A stretch of 64,000 nucleotides of DNA, from positions 15,372,494 through 15,436,493 of the forward strand of contig NC_064040.1 of assembly GCF_932526225.1 (NCBI RefSeq), given 5' to 3'. Made by a program: the position numbers and the translations under genes. Of this stretch, positions 12,002-24,883 are shown in pieces (positions within the stretch are counted from its first letter, which is position 1; each line of letters begins with the position of its first letter). The DNA is from Nematostella vectensis. Lineage: Eukaryota; Cnidaria; Anthozoa; Actiniaria; Edwardsiidae. Under the pieces are notes generated by a model. The model ran no database searches. It was not told the origin of the DNA and saw only the letters and a list, made by a program, of their open reading frames with translations.

Positions 12002-15000
12002 TTTTAGACCAAAAGTTTTGTAACTTCGAAATGAAGTCTAACCAACCTCCAATTCTCTTTGTAAGATACCTTTTGATTTTAAGACTCATTGTCACCAGTT
12101 TACTTCCGGAGGGCCGACGGAAACCTCAACCGACAAGAGACAAAAGAATCTATTAGAATCATCAGACACATCCAAGCAACTCCCAAAAGACACACTGCTT
12201 TTACCTGTTTACAATTTTGAATTTTGTTTTCCGTTAAAAATCATCGGAGATTGTTACGTAATCGTCATCAACGAAAATACCAAACCAGGCGCGTACACAG
12301 GGTGCCCCCCCCTCGACCTTGGCGGCCAAAAAGTGGGTCAATTCTTATTTAGGGGTCTTCAAATACTATGTTTTTCCATATGATACCAATGACTGCACAT
12401 CCCCCTCGGCCAATCCTGAGAACGCGAGAATCCTGCATGCAAACATTTTACAAGCAATCCATTGTTGGCTAAAAAGATTCCAAGGAATAAAATGAAGCAA
12501 GCCAACTGGCTGCAAAAAAAAATAAATAAATAAAAAAAAAAAATAATAGAATATGAAAAATAATTTCTGTTTATCACCCCGTCATCAGATATCACATGGC
12601 CGGCTCTTCACCCACAGCTTCTCGCCCCAGGCCACTTATGACACGCAACCCACAAAGCATGTCATGTGTTTTAAACTTCCCTGTTGTGTCTTTTCTAATT
12701 GCTGCTCCTTTCTCGTCAGTGGCCTCTAGCTATTAAAAACACCTTTAGTAGAGAAATAATTTATCGAAAAAAATTATCCATACTTCAAGCAAATATGTTT
12801 GTAGCTAGAAGAAGTAGAAAACATATCTGCGGGAAAATCATAAATCGAAATAAGACCAGCATGTAATACGTTTTTCGTTTAAACCACCCTACATTATTTC
12901 ATTAAAGCTTATATATGCAAAACATTTACTATTAGACAGCTTCACGATCAAATCAGCCAAAATGGAAATCCCTTAAGCGATTATTAAACAAGGTAAAAAT
13001 TCAGGTTTAATGTTTTTCGCGTGCGTTTTGCCTTACAGTTTTTGTTGGCTTTTAAACCAGGTAACAAAATTAAAAAATATAATTATGTATGCGTGAGCGT
13101 TTCTATTCAATTATGCATGATATACCTCACAATATAAAACATAACGGGATAAGTGCCTTTAACCACTACCCCTGAGAAAGTCACATATGCTTTTAAGGAA
13201 AAATAGATTCAACCTCACAGGGGATAGCAAAATAGGTAAGGCAAAAGGGGGTAATTTTTTAACCGTTTTTTAACATTTTTTATACATATGATGTTCTGTT
13301 AGTCAATTATTATTTTCTGATCCATAATAAGCGCGAGATACCTTAGGGGAAAACAGACCTTTAAAAAAGCCTAAGAGACAGCAAAATTTCATACTCTGAG
13401 ACACAAAAAATGATATGGCAAAAATGTCTTTAGCTTTTCGTTTACAGTTACAAAAGTTTTTAAATCAAAAAAGCAATGCCTTTTAATGATTGCATAATCT
13501 TAAATGAGCGAATTCATAGGCTAAATTTAAACAGAACAATTTCCTAGATAGTTCACGCAGCAAGCTAGCTATGTAGTATCATTTGGTAAAACAGGTCTCT
13601 TTCCTATATTACTTTAGGAAAACATGTCAGTCCCCCCCCAAAAAAAACATTGTTTTCAAAATTGAATTAGACGCGTGTGACCTATATTGTCAGGGTGAGC
13701 TATATTCAAGGAAAAGAGCAGTATTTAATTCATCGGTGTGTTTATCCGACCTAGGGGGTCTTTTTTTTTAATATTTGAAAGTGCTTTCTTGGTGTAGAAT
13801 ATAATTTGAATTGATTGATTGTTGTTCTATTACACCGCTTTAAAAAGGTAAAATCAAAGAGAAAGACAAAGAGGTCGTTTCCTTGCATGGTGGGGCTGAA
13901 CAGCTTCGGTGTCTAAAAAAAGAAAAGAAGTGAGTTTATTCGGTCGTCCAAATACAAGTATCTTATAACCTCTCTTAGGTTGTAGAGGGGTAATATACTT
14001 ATTTTTATGTAAAACTGTCATCGTACTTAGCTTAAAGTAATCCGATAATTTGGAAATAAGAATAGATAGGATGTTTTGTTGGGGTTAGGTGCAAGAAATT
14101 CTATGACTATCCATACTATAAGTTTATGTCTAAATCCTATATTTCGACATTTAGTTACCACTAGTGGGTGACCGTGAAACATTCACGTTTATAATTCAAA
14201 AAAGACATTGAGCCACTATCTGATCCGAAAAAAAAAAAAATCAAGTACATCATTATCATGTCGATTTGAAAAGTGTATCCCCCATGCTTTGCCAAAACTT
14301 GAAGCATTGGATCTTTTATCATATTGGAAATAAACCAATATAACAGGATTGCTACTGATATTTATTACAAATCAAATGCAGCGAACGTCTACATACAACC
14401 TGATCGATCACATAAATTCTATATGCTACGCTGAAAAAACTACGCCCAAAATATTTCCTTCACCACTCTCTGCCTTATTGGGGGCCCTGTGTTGGGCATT
14501 CAAAAGCACGAATCCTTGCTTCATCGGCCCGGTCTTGATTTTTGGTGGTATTTTTGGTATGGTGAGTTCCATACTATTTTCTGTGAAATAGGATAAGAAG
14601 GTATGTGTTTTTATGTATACTTTTTGTTTTATTAACGAAGGAAAGATGGACCGACAGGATATCAGAACTGAATCTAACAACAAATGGAAGTTGAAAGTAG
14701 TTTCGAATCAGTTCTTATTCTATAGTTTAATCTAATATTTAAGTATTTAATCGGTACTATTGTGGCAGTTTTAAAACCTCTTAAAATGATTGTTTACAAA
14801 ATGCGTGCGCTTCGTGTCGTGCAAGACGCAAACAAAAGTCTTCAAAAAGTGATATCCTGTTAACATTGTGCTTCATATTTTTTTTTAGCCTGAACATTAA
14901 CTGTGATTTGTTTGAAAACCACGAAGTTCTGGATGTTAATGGTGCTTTTTGCCGTGAGTTTTTGGGTCTCCTCCAAAATGACGCGTTTGCGAGTGCTTTC

Positions 15001-15185
15001 TCTCGCCAAGAAAAATCGTTGAATTGCAGCTTCTCTTTGTCTGATCATTTGAAAGTGGAAACCTTTCCGGTACCCCCTTTTAGCTAGGAATTGTCATTCG
15101 TGTGGTTCTTGAGTTTTCCTTTTCTTGAGTTCCTCCTTTTCTCCGTGAGAGATGGCACACACTTTTTCCTTAGCGTATTAGATAT
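12002..15185. other. Non-coding stretch with a dispersed 65-bp repeat
   Basis: 12097-12165 is an inverted match to 18955-19022 (shared core CGACGGAAACCTCAAC on plus here). A solo GGCGCGTACACAGGG motif at 12287 resembles a transposon terminus. I support no genes; 14349-14591 is an open, hydrophobic frame without an ATG start. Confidence 0.45.
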
Positions 15186-15368
15186 AAGACCCCGTCCTCA
15201 CGAATCCGTTTTCGTTTGAAAACGCAACCTTTTTGTTACAGATACGGGTATCGTCCACACGGAAGTGCGAAAACGATGACCGAAAACGGAACGATTTGAA
15301 AACGATAATGCTTCGTGTGGACGCGGACCTTTTTTCAAACGAAAACGGATACCTGGGGACAGGGTCTT
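15186..15368. mobile_element. 183-bp foldback element
   Basis: The termini AAGACCC...GGGTCTT are inverted, and the arms share CCGTTTTCGTTTGAAAA and its complement. A second inner pair (GTCCACACGGAAG and its diverged complement) makes the whole element self-complementary. Open frames on both strands here are shadows of the palindrome. No target-site duplication is visible. Confidence 0.7.
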
Positions 15369-18300
15369 CTGCATCATATATCACTTGGATTGGCTTCAAT
15401 TTATTTTCCTTTTTTAATGCACGAACGAAATCAATCAATGCCATGAATTAATGCCATAAATTACTTTTTATTGATATAACGATTTTACTGTTGATATTGT
15501 TTTTAGCCGTTTTCATTCTGTATCTTTTAAATTCTAGGTCATTCCTACTTTCATACAACTTATCCTTTTTGGTCTGATAGATACATCACAAAATGTGTTC
15601 ATTTAAAAGAGGTTTTTTTGTAGGAAAGCGTGCACAAGTTTGTGGTAAGTAGAAGTAAATTGACGTCCATGTAATAAAAGATAATTAACTTAGACATATA
15701 GACAGCCAACGTGTTTCCTCAAAACCAAAATAAATGATATTTTATTATAGAACATAAAAGTCTTCAAAACAATAATGTACTTTTTCGTTTTTGCAATGTT
15801 TGTTTCCATAACATTGCGTTTTATTTGTAAGGGGATCAGTCAATTTAAATTGAGGAAAGTTTATCGGCTTTCTTTATATAAGAAAAAGAATTTTCTGGTG
15901 AGAATCAATATTTGTATTACAACATCGTTAAATATGTAAACGAAAAAAATACAAGCAGGATTAAAATTGATATGAACACTTTCAAGGTATCTGAAACAAA
16001 GCTATCTGAAAAAAACAAACATGTTTTACCTGGTCAAAAATTACCCTTTATGGTTTGCGCTGTATAAGTTGTCAAAATGAACTCGTTATTTTGACATAGG
16101 ACTTTTTACAAAAAGCGCTTACGTACCGAACATTCAAATTTCGAAAATTTCAAAATTCTTTGATCTCAAATTTTCTTGTTTGGCAGTAGGATTGCAGATA
16201 GAGGAAGCACATATTTTATATGCCGCTAACAGCAAAGTGTTTCTTTTTTCATCAAATGAGTTAAGAACTTGCCACAAGGGGCCTCGAGGCCGAAAACCAT
16301 AACTTCCATCTAGACAGGCAGGGAACTATGTGAGATATAAACTTTGTTAAGAAAAACCTGGGACTTTCTAAGATCGTTATTTGTAACCTTAATTACTCCA
16401 AATGTAATATTTGTTTATTGTAATGTAATGGCTCCAATATTTTTGTTGCTTGAAAATCTACGTCACTGGTTTTTAGTCTAGTAAAAATGGACTTTAAATG
16501 ACAAGTGATATCGACCAATAAGGTCTCGATATCACTATGAGTTCAGCATTTTGGGTCTGAGATGCATTCTAAGTGTTATTGTTTATTCCAATCTAATGGC
16601 ACACTTCTTGTTCGTTGCTTTTATAGGCTATTAATATTTTAGGCAGCTACTTCGGGTAGCGTTGCCTTATTTGCCACTCTATGCAAATACTTCGCACGCT
16701 TTTCTTGACACGCAGACATCACTCTGGTAAAAAAACGGCAAAAGAAAAGACTTTCAAGTCTGGAAGGTATGTCAAGCCTTGGATCGAGGTATCTAGGGCG
16801 ACACAATACGGTTTTCGGGAATAGTATTTTATTTTACGCTATTTTCACAGTCCTTCAGAAACACGGAAAAAGAGTGAAACACTCAAAATATGAGCTCAGC
16901 ATTTGAAGGATGAATGCTTAAATTACGATGATCAGTAGCAAAGTCAAAATGAAAATTGTATCGTGCCAAGATCCCCAAAAATATTGTACATAATAAATGC
17001 GAAGTTACATTGAGGTCATAAGTAAAGAAATTGAGAAATACTGAATTTGCATTTCCTTATAAAAAGAGAAGAAAGACAAGAGTTTCTCTTTTATTGAAAC
17101 CTTTGTTGAGCTAGGTTTTGAACTTTTTGCTACGCGCACGCATTCTTAATATATTCTCGTTGTTATATTCTGCGTCAATTATCAGCTAGACTGTTGCTTC
17201 GTTGTTATGCATTTTGTTGATCCCTCGGTAGGTACGCTATTATATCATGGCAGGATCCTCTACTTGCAGAGGATCGGGTATTTTATTCTGTTATGACTTA
17301 GACTTGATTAGTGTATTTTTTAACAAAGCAAGCTTAACTTTACAATGCTAAGCCTATATCCGACTCCTGTTTTGATATGACGGATAATCTTGTTAAATAA
17401 TATTCTTAGTTGTTTTTCAATTTTCCAATTTTTCATTTTCCCAATTTTCAGTACGAATGCTGATAAGCCAAGTTTTTATCAGGAGAACATGCGGATAGTA
17501 TAAATTCCGTTTAACTATTTTTTATGCTACTGAGAACGCATAAGCCGATGGTAGCTCTCCTCAATCTGTAATGCCCTTTTATGGATTCTTTTACAATTTG
17601 ACACTTTGCCTCTTTGCCAATTCTCTGAAATTCTCACAGCTTGAGCTCAGCAAAAAATGTTCAAGCTATTTTCCAAATTTTTACCGATATTAATTTTACA
17701 TGCAATTTTTTTAATTTTTACCTAATAAATTTTTTGTGTAAAGAAAATATTAACGATATTTCAAGAACATCATAGCTCATAGCTAAAATTTACAATTATA
17801 CCATTTCCATTGAGGTGGAAAGTGGCGAAATATCTCCCGAGAGCCAACAAGAGGTCTATCACAAATCCTGCATTCTGATTGGCTTAGCTGCTGTATAATA
17901 CCCTCTGGAGTCACTTCAAACCTCGCGGCAATTTATCTTTCTGTTTGAGACCATAAAACGCCAACACAGTCGATGGTAGATGAATCTTATCAAAGCTCCA
18001 ATATCAACTTGAACTTTAACTAGTTTATGAGTTTTTTTCAAATTAAAACTTATTTATGACTCGAGCTTTAAAAATGTTGTTGCATTACGAATATGCTTTT
18101 ACTCAGTCAAGGAAGTAGTGTAGACTAAGTCCTGTTTACATGGTACCGGATGAATGTTCTTCCGGTTACGCATTCCGCTCACACGGGACCAGGCTTACCG
18201 AACGAAAAAAGGAAAAAAAAGACCGCCAAACGGACGAAAATTCGTATGGTTGACCGACTGTTTTTTGTCGACCGAAATCCCGTCACGCGTAAACGCAAGC

Positions 18301-18389
18301 ATTCGAAAAAAAAAAAATAACAAAAAATGAAAAAAAAATTGTCGAGAATTTGTCTGGTACCGTGTAAATGTAGCCCGTGTGTGTTTTGA
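15369..18389. other. Non-coding stretch
   Basis: AT-rich sequence with no recognisable exons. I see nothing that stands out beyond homopolymer runs. Confidence 0.5.
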
Positions 18390-18810
18390 GTGATGGGTGA
18401 CGAGACTTTGTTCTGTTGATGCGGGAGGGGTCTGTGTCTTTACCTTGGGTTTGTGTTGAAGACCATTACGGCCCCTTCCGTTCCGTTGAGTGACGAGACC
18501 TTTCTTGTGGTTTGTGTCTTTGCTACTTTGGGCTTGTGTCAACGATCATTACGACGCCTTACGTTCCGTTGAGTGACGAGACTTGTGTTGGGGTTTGTGT
18601 CTTTGCTACTGTAAGCTTGTGTCAACTAACATTACGACCCCTTCCATTCCGTTGAGTGACGAGACTTGTCTTGGGGTTTATGTCTTTGAAACTGTGGGCT
18701 TGTGTCAACGATCATTACGACGCCTTACGTTCCGTTTGGTGACGAGACTTTTCCTAGGGGTTGTAACTTAGGTACTGGGTTATATTAACGATCACTACGA
18801 CACCTTCCGT
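18390..18810. repeat. Diverged ~98-bp minisatellite, about 4 copies
   Basis: Units share GAGTGACGAGACTTG, TTTGTGTCTTTGCTACT, GCTTGTGTCAACGATCATTA and CCTTCCGTTCCGTTGAG, with substitutions and small indels between copies. It is older than the other arrays in this window. The open frames at 18195-18542 (minus) and 18583-18771 (plus) follow the repeat and are not called. Confidence 0.85.
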
Positions 18811-19880
18811 TGATCGAAAGAATGATTATTGAGATGAAATGCGTCATGATAATGAAGCTATGATCAAGTCCTTATTAGCAACCCTTTGATAGAGTCTAGT
18901 GTGTCTATTGGAAGTATTTTTGAGGATGTAACTGTTAAATGGCCTGTTAAATAGCGCGGATTCTAATATAGATTCTTTTGTCTCTTGCCCGTTGAGGTTT
19001 CCGTCGGCTCTCCGGAGGTAAGCTGGTGCGATTGCAGCATTAACTTTAATCGATTCTCTGTTGGAGCATTGCCTGGCTCAGGTACCACGCCCTCGTACTG
19101 TCACCATTGTCCCTTACAGCGCTATTCGTGGTCACTGTTGTCAGTTTGCTTCCGCCCACACGAAGCTTGTACAGGGCCAATTTCCGACTGAAATACAATA
19201 CGATATTGAAAGTATTGATGTACTCTTTGGCATGAAAATGGATTTATTGCTTTCAATCCTTTTAAATTGAAACTAGCCGGGAGAAGTTTAACTTAACGTT
19301 ACATCCTTGCCGATATTGGATAATGAGCTTTTGCGGCTTTGATAGTCGTGAAACGTGTGACCTAGTTCATAGCATAATATAAAAATAAAATAAATCATAT
19401 AATAATCTAAAAATAATGATTCATGATAATTTGCGACATTAAGCTACCGGCATACACTCTCTCCGTATAGCGTGAGACCGTAATATAATATACATTTTCT
19501 GACCGTGATAACGTGGCGTCCGTATAGTATAATAGTACATAAGTAGTGTACCACCCAACTCTGGCGTCGGTAATGACGTCACGAATACCAGAGAGGATTA
19601 AATTGCATGGTAAGAAGCATACCAGGGGGGGGGGGGGGAGGGGGGGATTGTAATACATTGTAATGATTGTAACACATAAAGAGAATGCATGTTGAAATGT
19701 GAGACTTTGCCTAGGATTGCGTGAGGGTGTTTAGATCGCGAGAGGTGTTCTGTCTAGAGAATTAGGGTTTTGGGAGGGAATTTAGAAATTGTTGTCACGT
19801 TTGAAATGTATTCGATTCTCAATAAAAAGAGAGACGTGTATTTAAGTGCCTTACAAACAACACTATGTCGCAAAAACATC
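18811..19880. other. Non-coding stretch with poly-G tract
   Basis: The dispersed repeat shared with 12.1 kb lies at 18955-19022. A G-run interrupted by one A lies at 19625-19646. The plus open frame 19061-19270 has no ATG start and no family that I recognise. Confidence 0.45.
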
Positions 19881-20464
19881 CTAATATTCTTGGTGGCTGC
19901 CATGTTTTGGTAAAAAAACATGGTTTATTCCAAATTGGGTTATAATTATAAATGGTTTATTCCAAATTGGGACATCTGATTGTGGGGACGAAATAGGCTG
20001 ATCCTTGAACATCTTTGACAGCAGGAATTTCCTTTTATCTATAGCCCCCTCTGTAGCTTCACTCCAATCAAACCCGTCGTTGTCCATCAGGTTATTTCGC
20101 GTGTCCATGATTTTCTTGTAGACTGGATCTTTCCGTGAAGCACGTATCCACTTCAAATATAGCCTACGTGTAGCCGCTGGCTCGCGAAAATATAGGATAT
20201 TTAGGATATATTTTTATATAGTTTATTTTGGCGAGTTACGTGTAGCCGCTAACTCGCCAAAATATCCTATATTTTCGCGAGCCAGCGGCTACACGTAGGC
20301 TACTTAAAATACTCAAAAAGCAGCTCTGTTCGGTAGTGCGGAACAAGATCATTTGTTGCTTTGGCTTCAGACATCTCTATAGTGTTTCCTTGTTGCTCAT
20401 ACTTTGCTACAAGCTCTTTCCAATGGTCATGGAAGCGATCCACTGATTCAGCTTGAAAACGATC
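19881..20464 (-). pseudogene. Coding-like segment interrupted by a foldback insertion
   Basis: Two minus-strand stretches, 20305-20464 and 19881-20159, read as plausible protein (charged, helix-like, including HDHWKELVAKYEQQ upstream and KWIRASRKDPVYKK downstream). They become one continuous frame if the 143-bp foldback at 20160-20302 and one copy of its 9-bp target duplication are disregarded. With the insertion, the upstream part ends at the TAG that starts the element. I do not recognise the protein; it may be a dead gene or transposon-derived. An in-frame stop borders the upstream side, so this is at most one exon of a former gene. Confidence 0.35.
20160..20302. mobile_element. 143-bp foldback (TAGCCTACG...CGTAGGCTA) with 9-bp target duplication
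   Basis: The arms TAGCCTACGTGTAGCCGC and their complement are perfect at the ends, and a second nested hairpin (GGCGAGTTACG...CTAACTCGCC) lies inside. The flanks CTTCAAATA (20151-20159) and CTTAAAATA (20303-20311) match at 8 of 9 positions. The element in MRPL11 intron 2 has the same TAGCCT/AGGCTA ends and 9-bp duplications. Nine-base duplications are typical of Mutator-like elements. Confidence 0.8.
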
Positions 20465-23130
20465 CTACACATTTGGGACAGTATTATCTAGATTTTCGTC
20501 TAAGGAGTTTTCAATTGACGTATTTTAGGGCTGGTTAATTTCGCTATCCGAATTATTTTTCAACTGTTTCTGTGGAGGCGTTAGAGTTAATTGCGTTGTA
20601 TTCGCCATCTGAGTAACGTCCAATAGATACCATACTAACGTGGCCTTAACACTATGGCGTCCATTGAAGAACGAGAGTTTGGTTCGACCTTATAGTGTTA
20701 TTACAATATTTTTGTAATACATTCAAATTAAAAATAGTCTGGCTGGTTTTCACATTTTTCTGTTTTTGTATTTTCGTTCCCATTTTGCATTTTTTTCCTT
20801 ATCTCTTCTTAGGTTCTCGATCTTTTTTATAGAATCTATTAGAGTGGGACAAATCACACGACGGTCTTGTGTTCGGTCCTCTTCGGAGGTCACATCTTTT
20901 GTAGAGTCAGCTCGATTTTCAACAAATCTCACCTTAGGTTGAAGTTTGGCTTCTTGTAGATACTTTCTTCGCTAGGTACCATCCAAAAGATGTACATCTG
21001 CGAGATAGAACCAACTCTTTCACGCCGCAATTCGGGTAGGTGCAATTTTTGCAATAACGTTTTACCATGCTTTCAACCAGATGACTTGATAAGAATGGAC
21101 CTCGCTCCGAAATTCTTGTTTTATGTAGGATTCTTCTAAATCATTTTTTTATTTCGGATTCGTACTTGTTTGTGAATTATTATTATTGTTTAATGCTACA
21201 CCATGGCATTAAGGGTGGCGTCCCCTGTTGACCCTTTATGGCCTTGGCCTGTTTTTGGCCTTCTTAGCCAGGTTATTTCTTCATAACATAAAGGATCAAA
21301 CCAGGCTAAGAAGGCCAAAGACAGGCCAAATGGGCCCAGATCTAGCCCAAGGGGACCTCGCACAAGAGGAACTAGGGACAGTTGTACAGTTGTTGACAAT
21401 TTCCGATATCTTGTTCTTGTAGTTAGTAGGATTATCAAACATATATAGAAGATTGCGAGTGAAAGTTTTGATAGAATTAGCGAGACTTTAATAATGCAAC
21501 CCGTACCTTTAAAAACTAAACAAAAAAGAATAAGAAAAAGCATTTTGGATAATTGTTCCCAAGGCTCTTTTAAGATTATCGGCTTATGTTTAAAGATCCG
21601 GTCTTTTGCCGAACAAATAAAATGATCAGACATGATATTGTGCGCACCCACAAAATAGAATCCGCTTGTTTGAGTAAATACACCAACATTTCATCCACTT
21701 TAGCTTGTGGAGCCGCCAACTACAAAGAAATTGATTTGCAATTATTTAACGTTAATTGAAAATTTCATTTCGTTGCAGAATGATAGAGTCAACTAAAGCC
21801 CAATGAAATTTGATATAAAGAAACATTTGAAGAAGACGCGTCTATCGCCATAGGAGTTGAAGCGTTTTGGAGCATTTGGCGCGACGAGAAAAAAGGGTCT
21901 TCTCAAAGAATGAAATCAAGCTAGAGAAGGAAGGAGGAAGGAACTATCTTGCTCTATAATATGCGAGATTATTCGCATAAAATTGGGATGATTTCACCTC
22001 AGGCCATTATTCCCTGAAAACAATACAACAAATCGTTCAAATTGTGGCAAAACGTATAGCGAACACACACAAGAAGATTGCCAAGCATTAGCCAATAGTC
22101 GAAGATTTTAGCGAGGAATAGACCTTCAGCTGTGACAAGCTGTTTCCTAATAAACCGGGATAAAAAGAGGGAAAATAAACCGGAAAAAAGCACAAGCATT
22201 TAGACAGGGAACTGAACTGAACTTGGTTTAATCTTGAAAATAGAAATACTGGACGAGAAAAACGAATTTTGTTAGCCTGACAGGAATTTTAGCGAATGTT
22301 CTTGGTAATCCTGGAAGGTGGGATACACTCGAATTAATGCCCGTGAAATCTATTCGTAATTAAACGAAAAAAAAAAATGGCGAAAGCAACTTTAATGGAA
22401 TTCTTCAGAAAGAAATAAAAGAAAACTGGAGACTAAAAAATCCAGATTAGGCTTTGATTGTTCCACCAATAAGAGGCGTGATACCATTGGCTTAAAGCAA
22501 AGCCCTTTGAGATCGAAGAAAATCTTTCCGTCAAAGAGAGGTATTATAAAAACGGTAATTACGCAGTACAATTTTAAAGGACACTGAGGAAAAGCACTTT
22601 CGGGGGGCGTTTTGTGACTTACAAAAGTGATTCACACAAGAGAAGTCTTGAAGAACCAAATAGGAGGAACCTTTAAGAGCTCTTTGCTAAGAGTGGATTG
22701 CGATCATTTGGCAGGAGTACAGGAAGAAAAAGGAGCGGTTGCAACCTGCTGTTTCTTGATGCATATAATAAAGATAAAGATCAAGATATCTTATTATAAA
22801 GCGCTATCTACGAGTCATAAATGTTACACATTAACGGCGAATTTTTTATAACCGTCTAGAGCAGAGGTCTGAAGAGGAAAAAGGCATAATTTGTTTGCAT
22901 TTATACTCAAATTTGCATTTTTCGCAGCATTTGAGAAGAACTTCTATAGTTTTTGTCTCCTGGATTTGACAGTGCAAAGGGCCTCGTCTGAAGTGGGTGT
23001 AAGATACTCGAGACCTCGTCCTAGTTTCTTATAGCCTCTAGAATACATCTGTGTGGAATACCAAGCAATCGCAAGCTCAGTGGTGAAGATACGCCACACG
23101 GAGTTAGGTCTCTAACCCCAGCAAGCCACC
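20465..23130. other. Non-coding stretch upstream of the GPCR
   Basis: Contains the foldback at 21230-21345 (separate entry). Otherwise AT-rich with no supported exon. The last few hundred bases are presumably the promoter and 5' UTR of the GPCR, but I see no clear TATA box at a fixed distance. Confidence 0.45.
21230..21345. mobile_element. Small foldback element
   Basis: GGCCTGTTTTTGGCCTTCTT (about 21246) is complementary, with one mismatch, to AAGAAGGCCAAAGACAGGCC (about 21310-21329), around a loop containing CCAGG and its inverted partner. The minus open frame of 151 codons across it (21196-21651) is an artefact. Confidence 0.6.
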
Positions 23131-24258
23131 ATGTTGTACCCGACAAACCATAAATTGCACAACACAAGTTATGATAATAACAATTCGAAGTACACTGTAA
23201 TCCAGCCGTCTACGTCTCAGAAGGAGTTCGTGGCTGTAACTCTATTTTTTTGCCTGTTGATTATCGTGAATCTGGTTGGGAACGGTTTGATATTCGCTGC
23301 GTACGTTGTGAACGCACGTCTGCGGTCAATCACTAACAAGCTGATCCTGGGCCTAGCCGTGAGCGATATGCTTGTGGGGCTGGTATCTATACCTTTATGG
23401 GTCTACATCTCCACCATGGAGTTCACAGGAGCGCCTTACAGCAAGGCGACATATCACTTTTACATAACTTTCGATATCTTCGTCGGATCGGCGTCTATAC
23501 TTCAGTTAACCTCCATGAGTATTGAGAGATGCCATGCAATACTTAGACCTCTGCATCACCGGACGCTATCGCAATGCGCGTTTCGTACTTTGATCTCCAT
23601 TCCTTGGATCTTCTCCGCGCTGATCGCTGCACTTCATCCCATTCAGTATCACAGCTGGCAAGAGGTATACACGCTACTAATGGCTACCACGTGCTTCTTT
23701 ATTCCCTTCGTCATCATTGTTACCGCGTATGTGTGTATCTATATCGCTGCGCGCGCAAGACCAAGTACAGAGAGTTTTCGGTTCCGCCATCGTATGTCTC
23801 AGCGGAATTCTTTCCGCAAGGAAGTCCGTCTTTCTGTAACCATTGCTGTTATTACCGTTCTGTTTGTCATTGCTTGGATGCCTCTATTTGTGCTATCTAT
23901 AATCGCTACGTACTTCCCATCAAGTCTTGTAATCTCCGCCTCTACAGACAGACTCCTGAAGTTCGCAAAGTGGATGCATTATAGTAACAGCTCTTGTAAC
24001 CCGTTTCTATACGCGTTCCGGAATCAGGAAATGATACGGACTTTCAGGCGGATTATATCCAAGCTCTTGTGTGGGTATTTCACCCCGCGCTTGCGGTCGT
24101 ACGGCAGTGGAAGGACAAGCCGGCGTGCGGCTTCGTACAGGGGTTCCGACCCTAACTATGACATCCCACGAATGAACTCAATCAGAGATAGAAGGGACGC
24201 TAACTGCAACGAGCCTAAGCCCGTTTATAACCCCGTTATGATGCTCTCTTCTGTGTAG
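23131..24258 (+). CDS. Class A (rhodopsin-like) G protein-coupled receptor, intronless
   Basis: A 375-residue seven-helix receptor of the plasma membrane. The start is an ATG in a strong GCCACC context. The N-terminus has two N-glycosylation sites (N11, N17). Landmarks: GN in helix 1 (50-51), LAVSD with D79 in helix 2, D115 at the 3.32 position used by amine receptors, ERC (132-134) in place of DRY, W159 in helix 4, P192 in helix 5, AWMP (248-251) in place of CWxP, and NPFLY (290-294) in helix 7. C314 after helix 7 could be palmitoylated. The C-terminal LSSV fits a class I PDZ ligand. The usual helix 3 cysteine (3.25) is Tyr108 and loop 2 has no cysteine, so the conserved disulfide is absent. 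D3.32 suggests an amine-like ligand, but the missing disulfide and changed motifs argue against assigning one. Confidence 0.95.
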   Translation: MLYPTNHKLHNTSYDNNNSKYTVIQPSTSQKEFVAVTLFFCLLIIVNLVGNGLIFAAYVVNARLRSITNKLILGLAVSDMLVGLVSIPLWVYISTMEFTGAPYSKATYHFYITFDIFVGSASILQLTSMSIERCHAILRPLHHRTLSQCAFRTLISIPWIFSALIAALHPIQYHSWQEVYTLLMATTCFFIPFVIIVTAYVCIYIAARARPSTESFRFRHRMSQRNSFRKEVRLSVTIAVITVLFVIAWMPLFVLSIIATYFPSSLVISASTDRLLKFAKWMHYSNSSCNPFLYAFRNQEMIRTFRRIISKLLCGYFTPRLRSYGSGRTSRRAASYRGSDPNYDIPRMNSIRDRRDANCNEPKPVYNPVMMLSSV

Positions 24259-24360
24259 GTTAAAATGGAGTGGTTTTATATGATTGTAAATTTGTATCAC
24301 ATATACCCTGACTTTCCGATGGAGGAATGTGATTTCAACGGGTGAAAAAGGAAAACAAAC

Positions 24361-24366
24361 AATAAA
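24361..24366 (+). promoter_or_regulatory. Polyadenylation signal of the GPCR gene
   Basis: AATAAA about 100 bases after the stop codon of the receptor, in the expected orientation. Confidence 0.6.
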
Positions 24367-24686
24367 ATTGGTTGTGGATAATAGATAAAAAAACACGTTC
24401 TGTCTGATGTAACCATTTTTTTTTATAAAAAAGTCCAGCGAAATTTCAATAAATTCCAAGAACACTTCGAGTGCCACAAGACAGCAAGTATTGTTTTGAG
24501 TGGTGCGTTCTAAAATTCAGAATCAAACTGTGTCAAGTCCTTTAAAATAATAGTGTCATTGATCATTTGCGTAATTCTCTTCTGATACTTTATGTATCAG
24601 GTATCGTATTCAGGTATCATGTTTTTTGAACGGCCCAGCTTTTACTGAACCTTAAACGTTCTTATACAAAAAGAGTGTATCTTTTA

Positions 24687-24883
24687 TGCCTAGTGCACAC
24701 TAGCAACATAACGACATGGGCGCGCGCACTATGTTAGCCCGAAATAACGACATGGACATAATGACATAAAAGAAAAAAACATGTTTTTTTTTCTTATGTC
24801 GTTATGTCCATGTCGTTATGTCGAAGATAAGAGTGCGCGCGCCCATGTCGTTATGTCGATATGTCGCTAGTGTGCACTAGGCA
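24687..24883. mobile_element. MITE copy 1 (TGCCTAG...CTAGGCA), TTA target duplication
   Basis: A 197-bp palindromic element. The ends TGCCTAGTGCACACTAG and their complement flank inner inverted blocks (CATAACGACATGGGCGCGCG and AACGACATGGACAT). TTA borders both sides. It has no reading frame. The TTA duplication fits PIF/Harbinger-type mobilisation. Confidence 0.85.

Noticed and set aside
19061-19270. 69-codon plus-strand open frame that looks mildly protein-like
   Set aside because: No ATG start, no recognised family and no supporting splice structure.
21196-21651. 151-codon minus-strand open frame with hydrophobic stretches
   Set aside because: It crosses a foldback element, and I recognise no family or splice signal supporting it.
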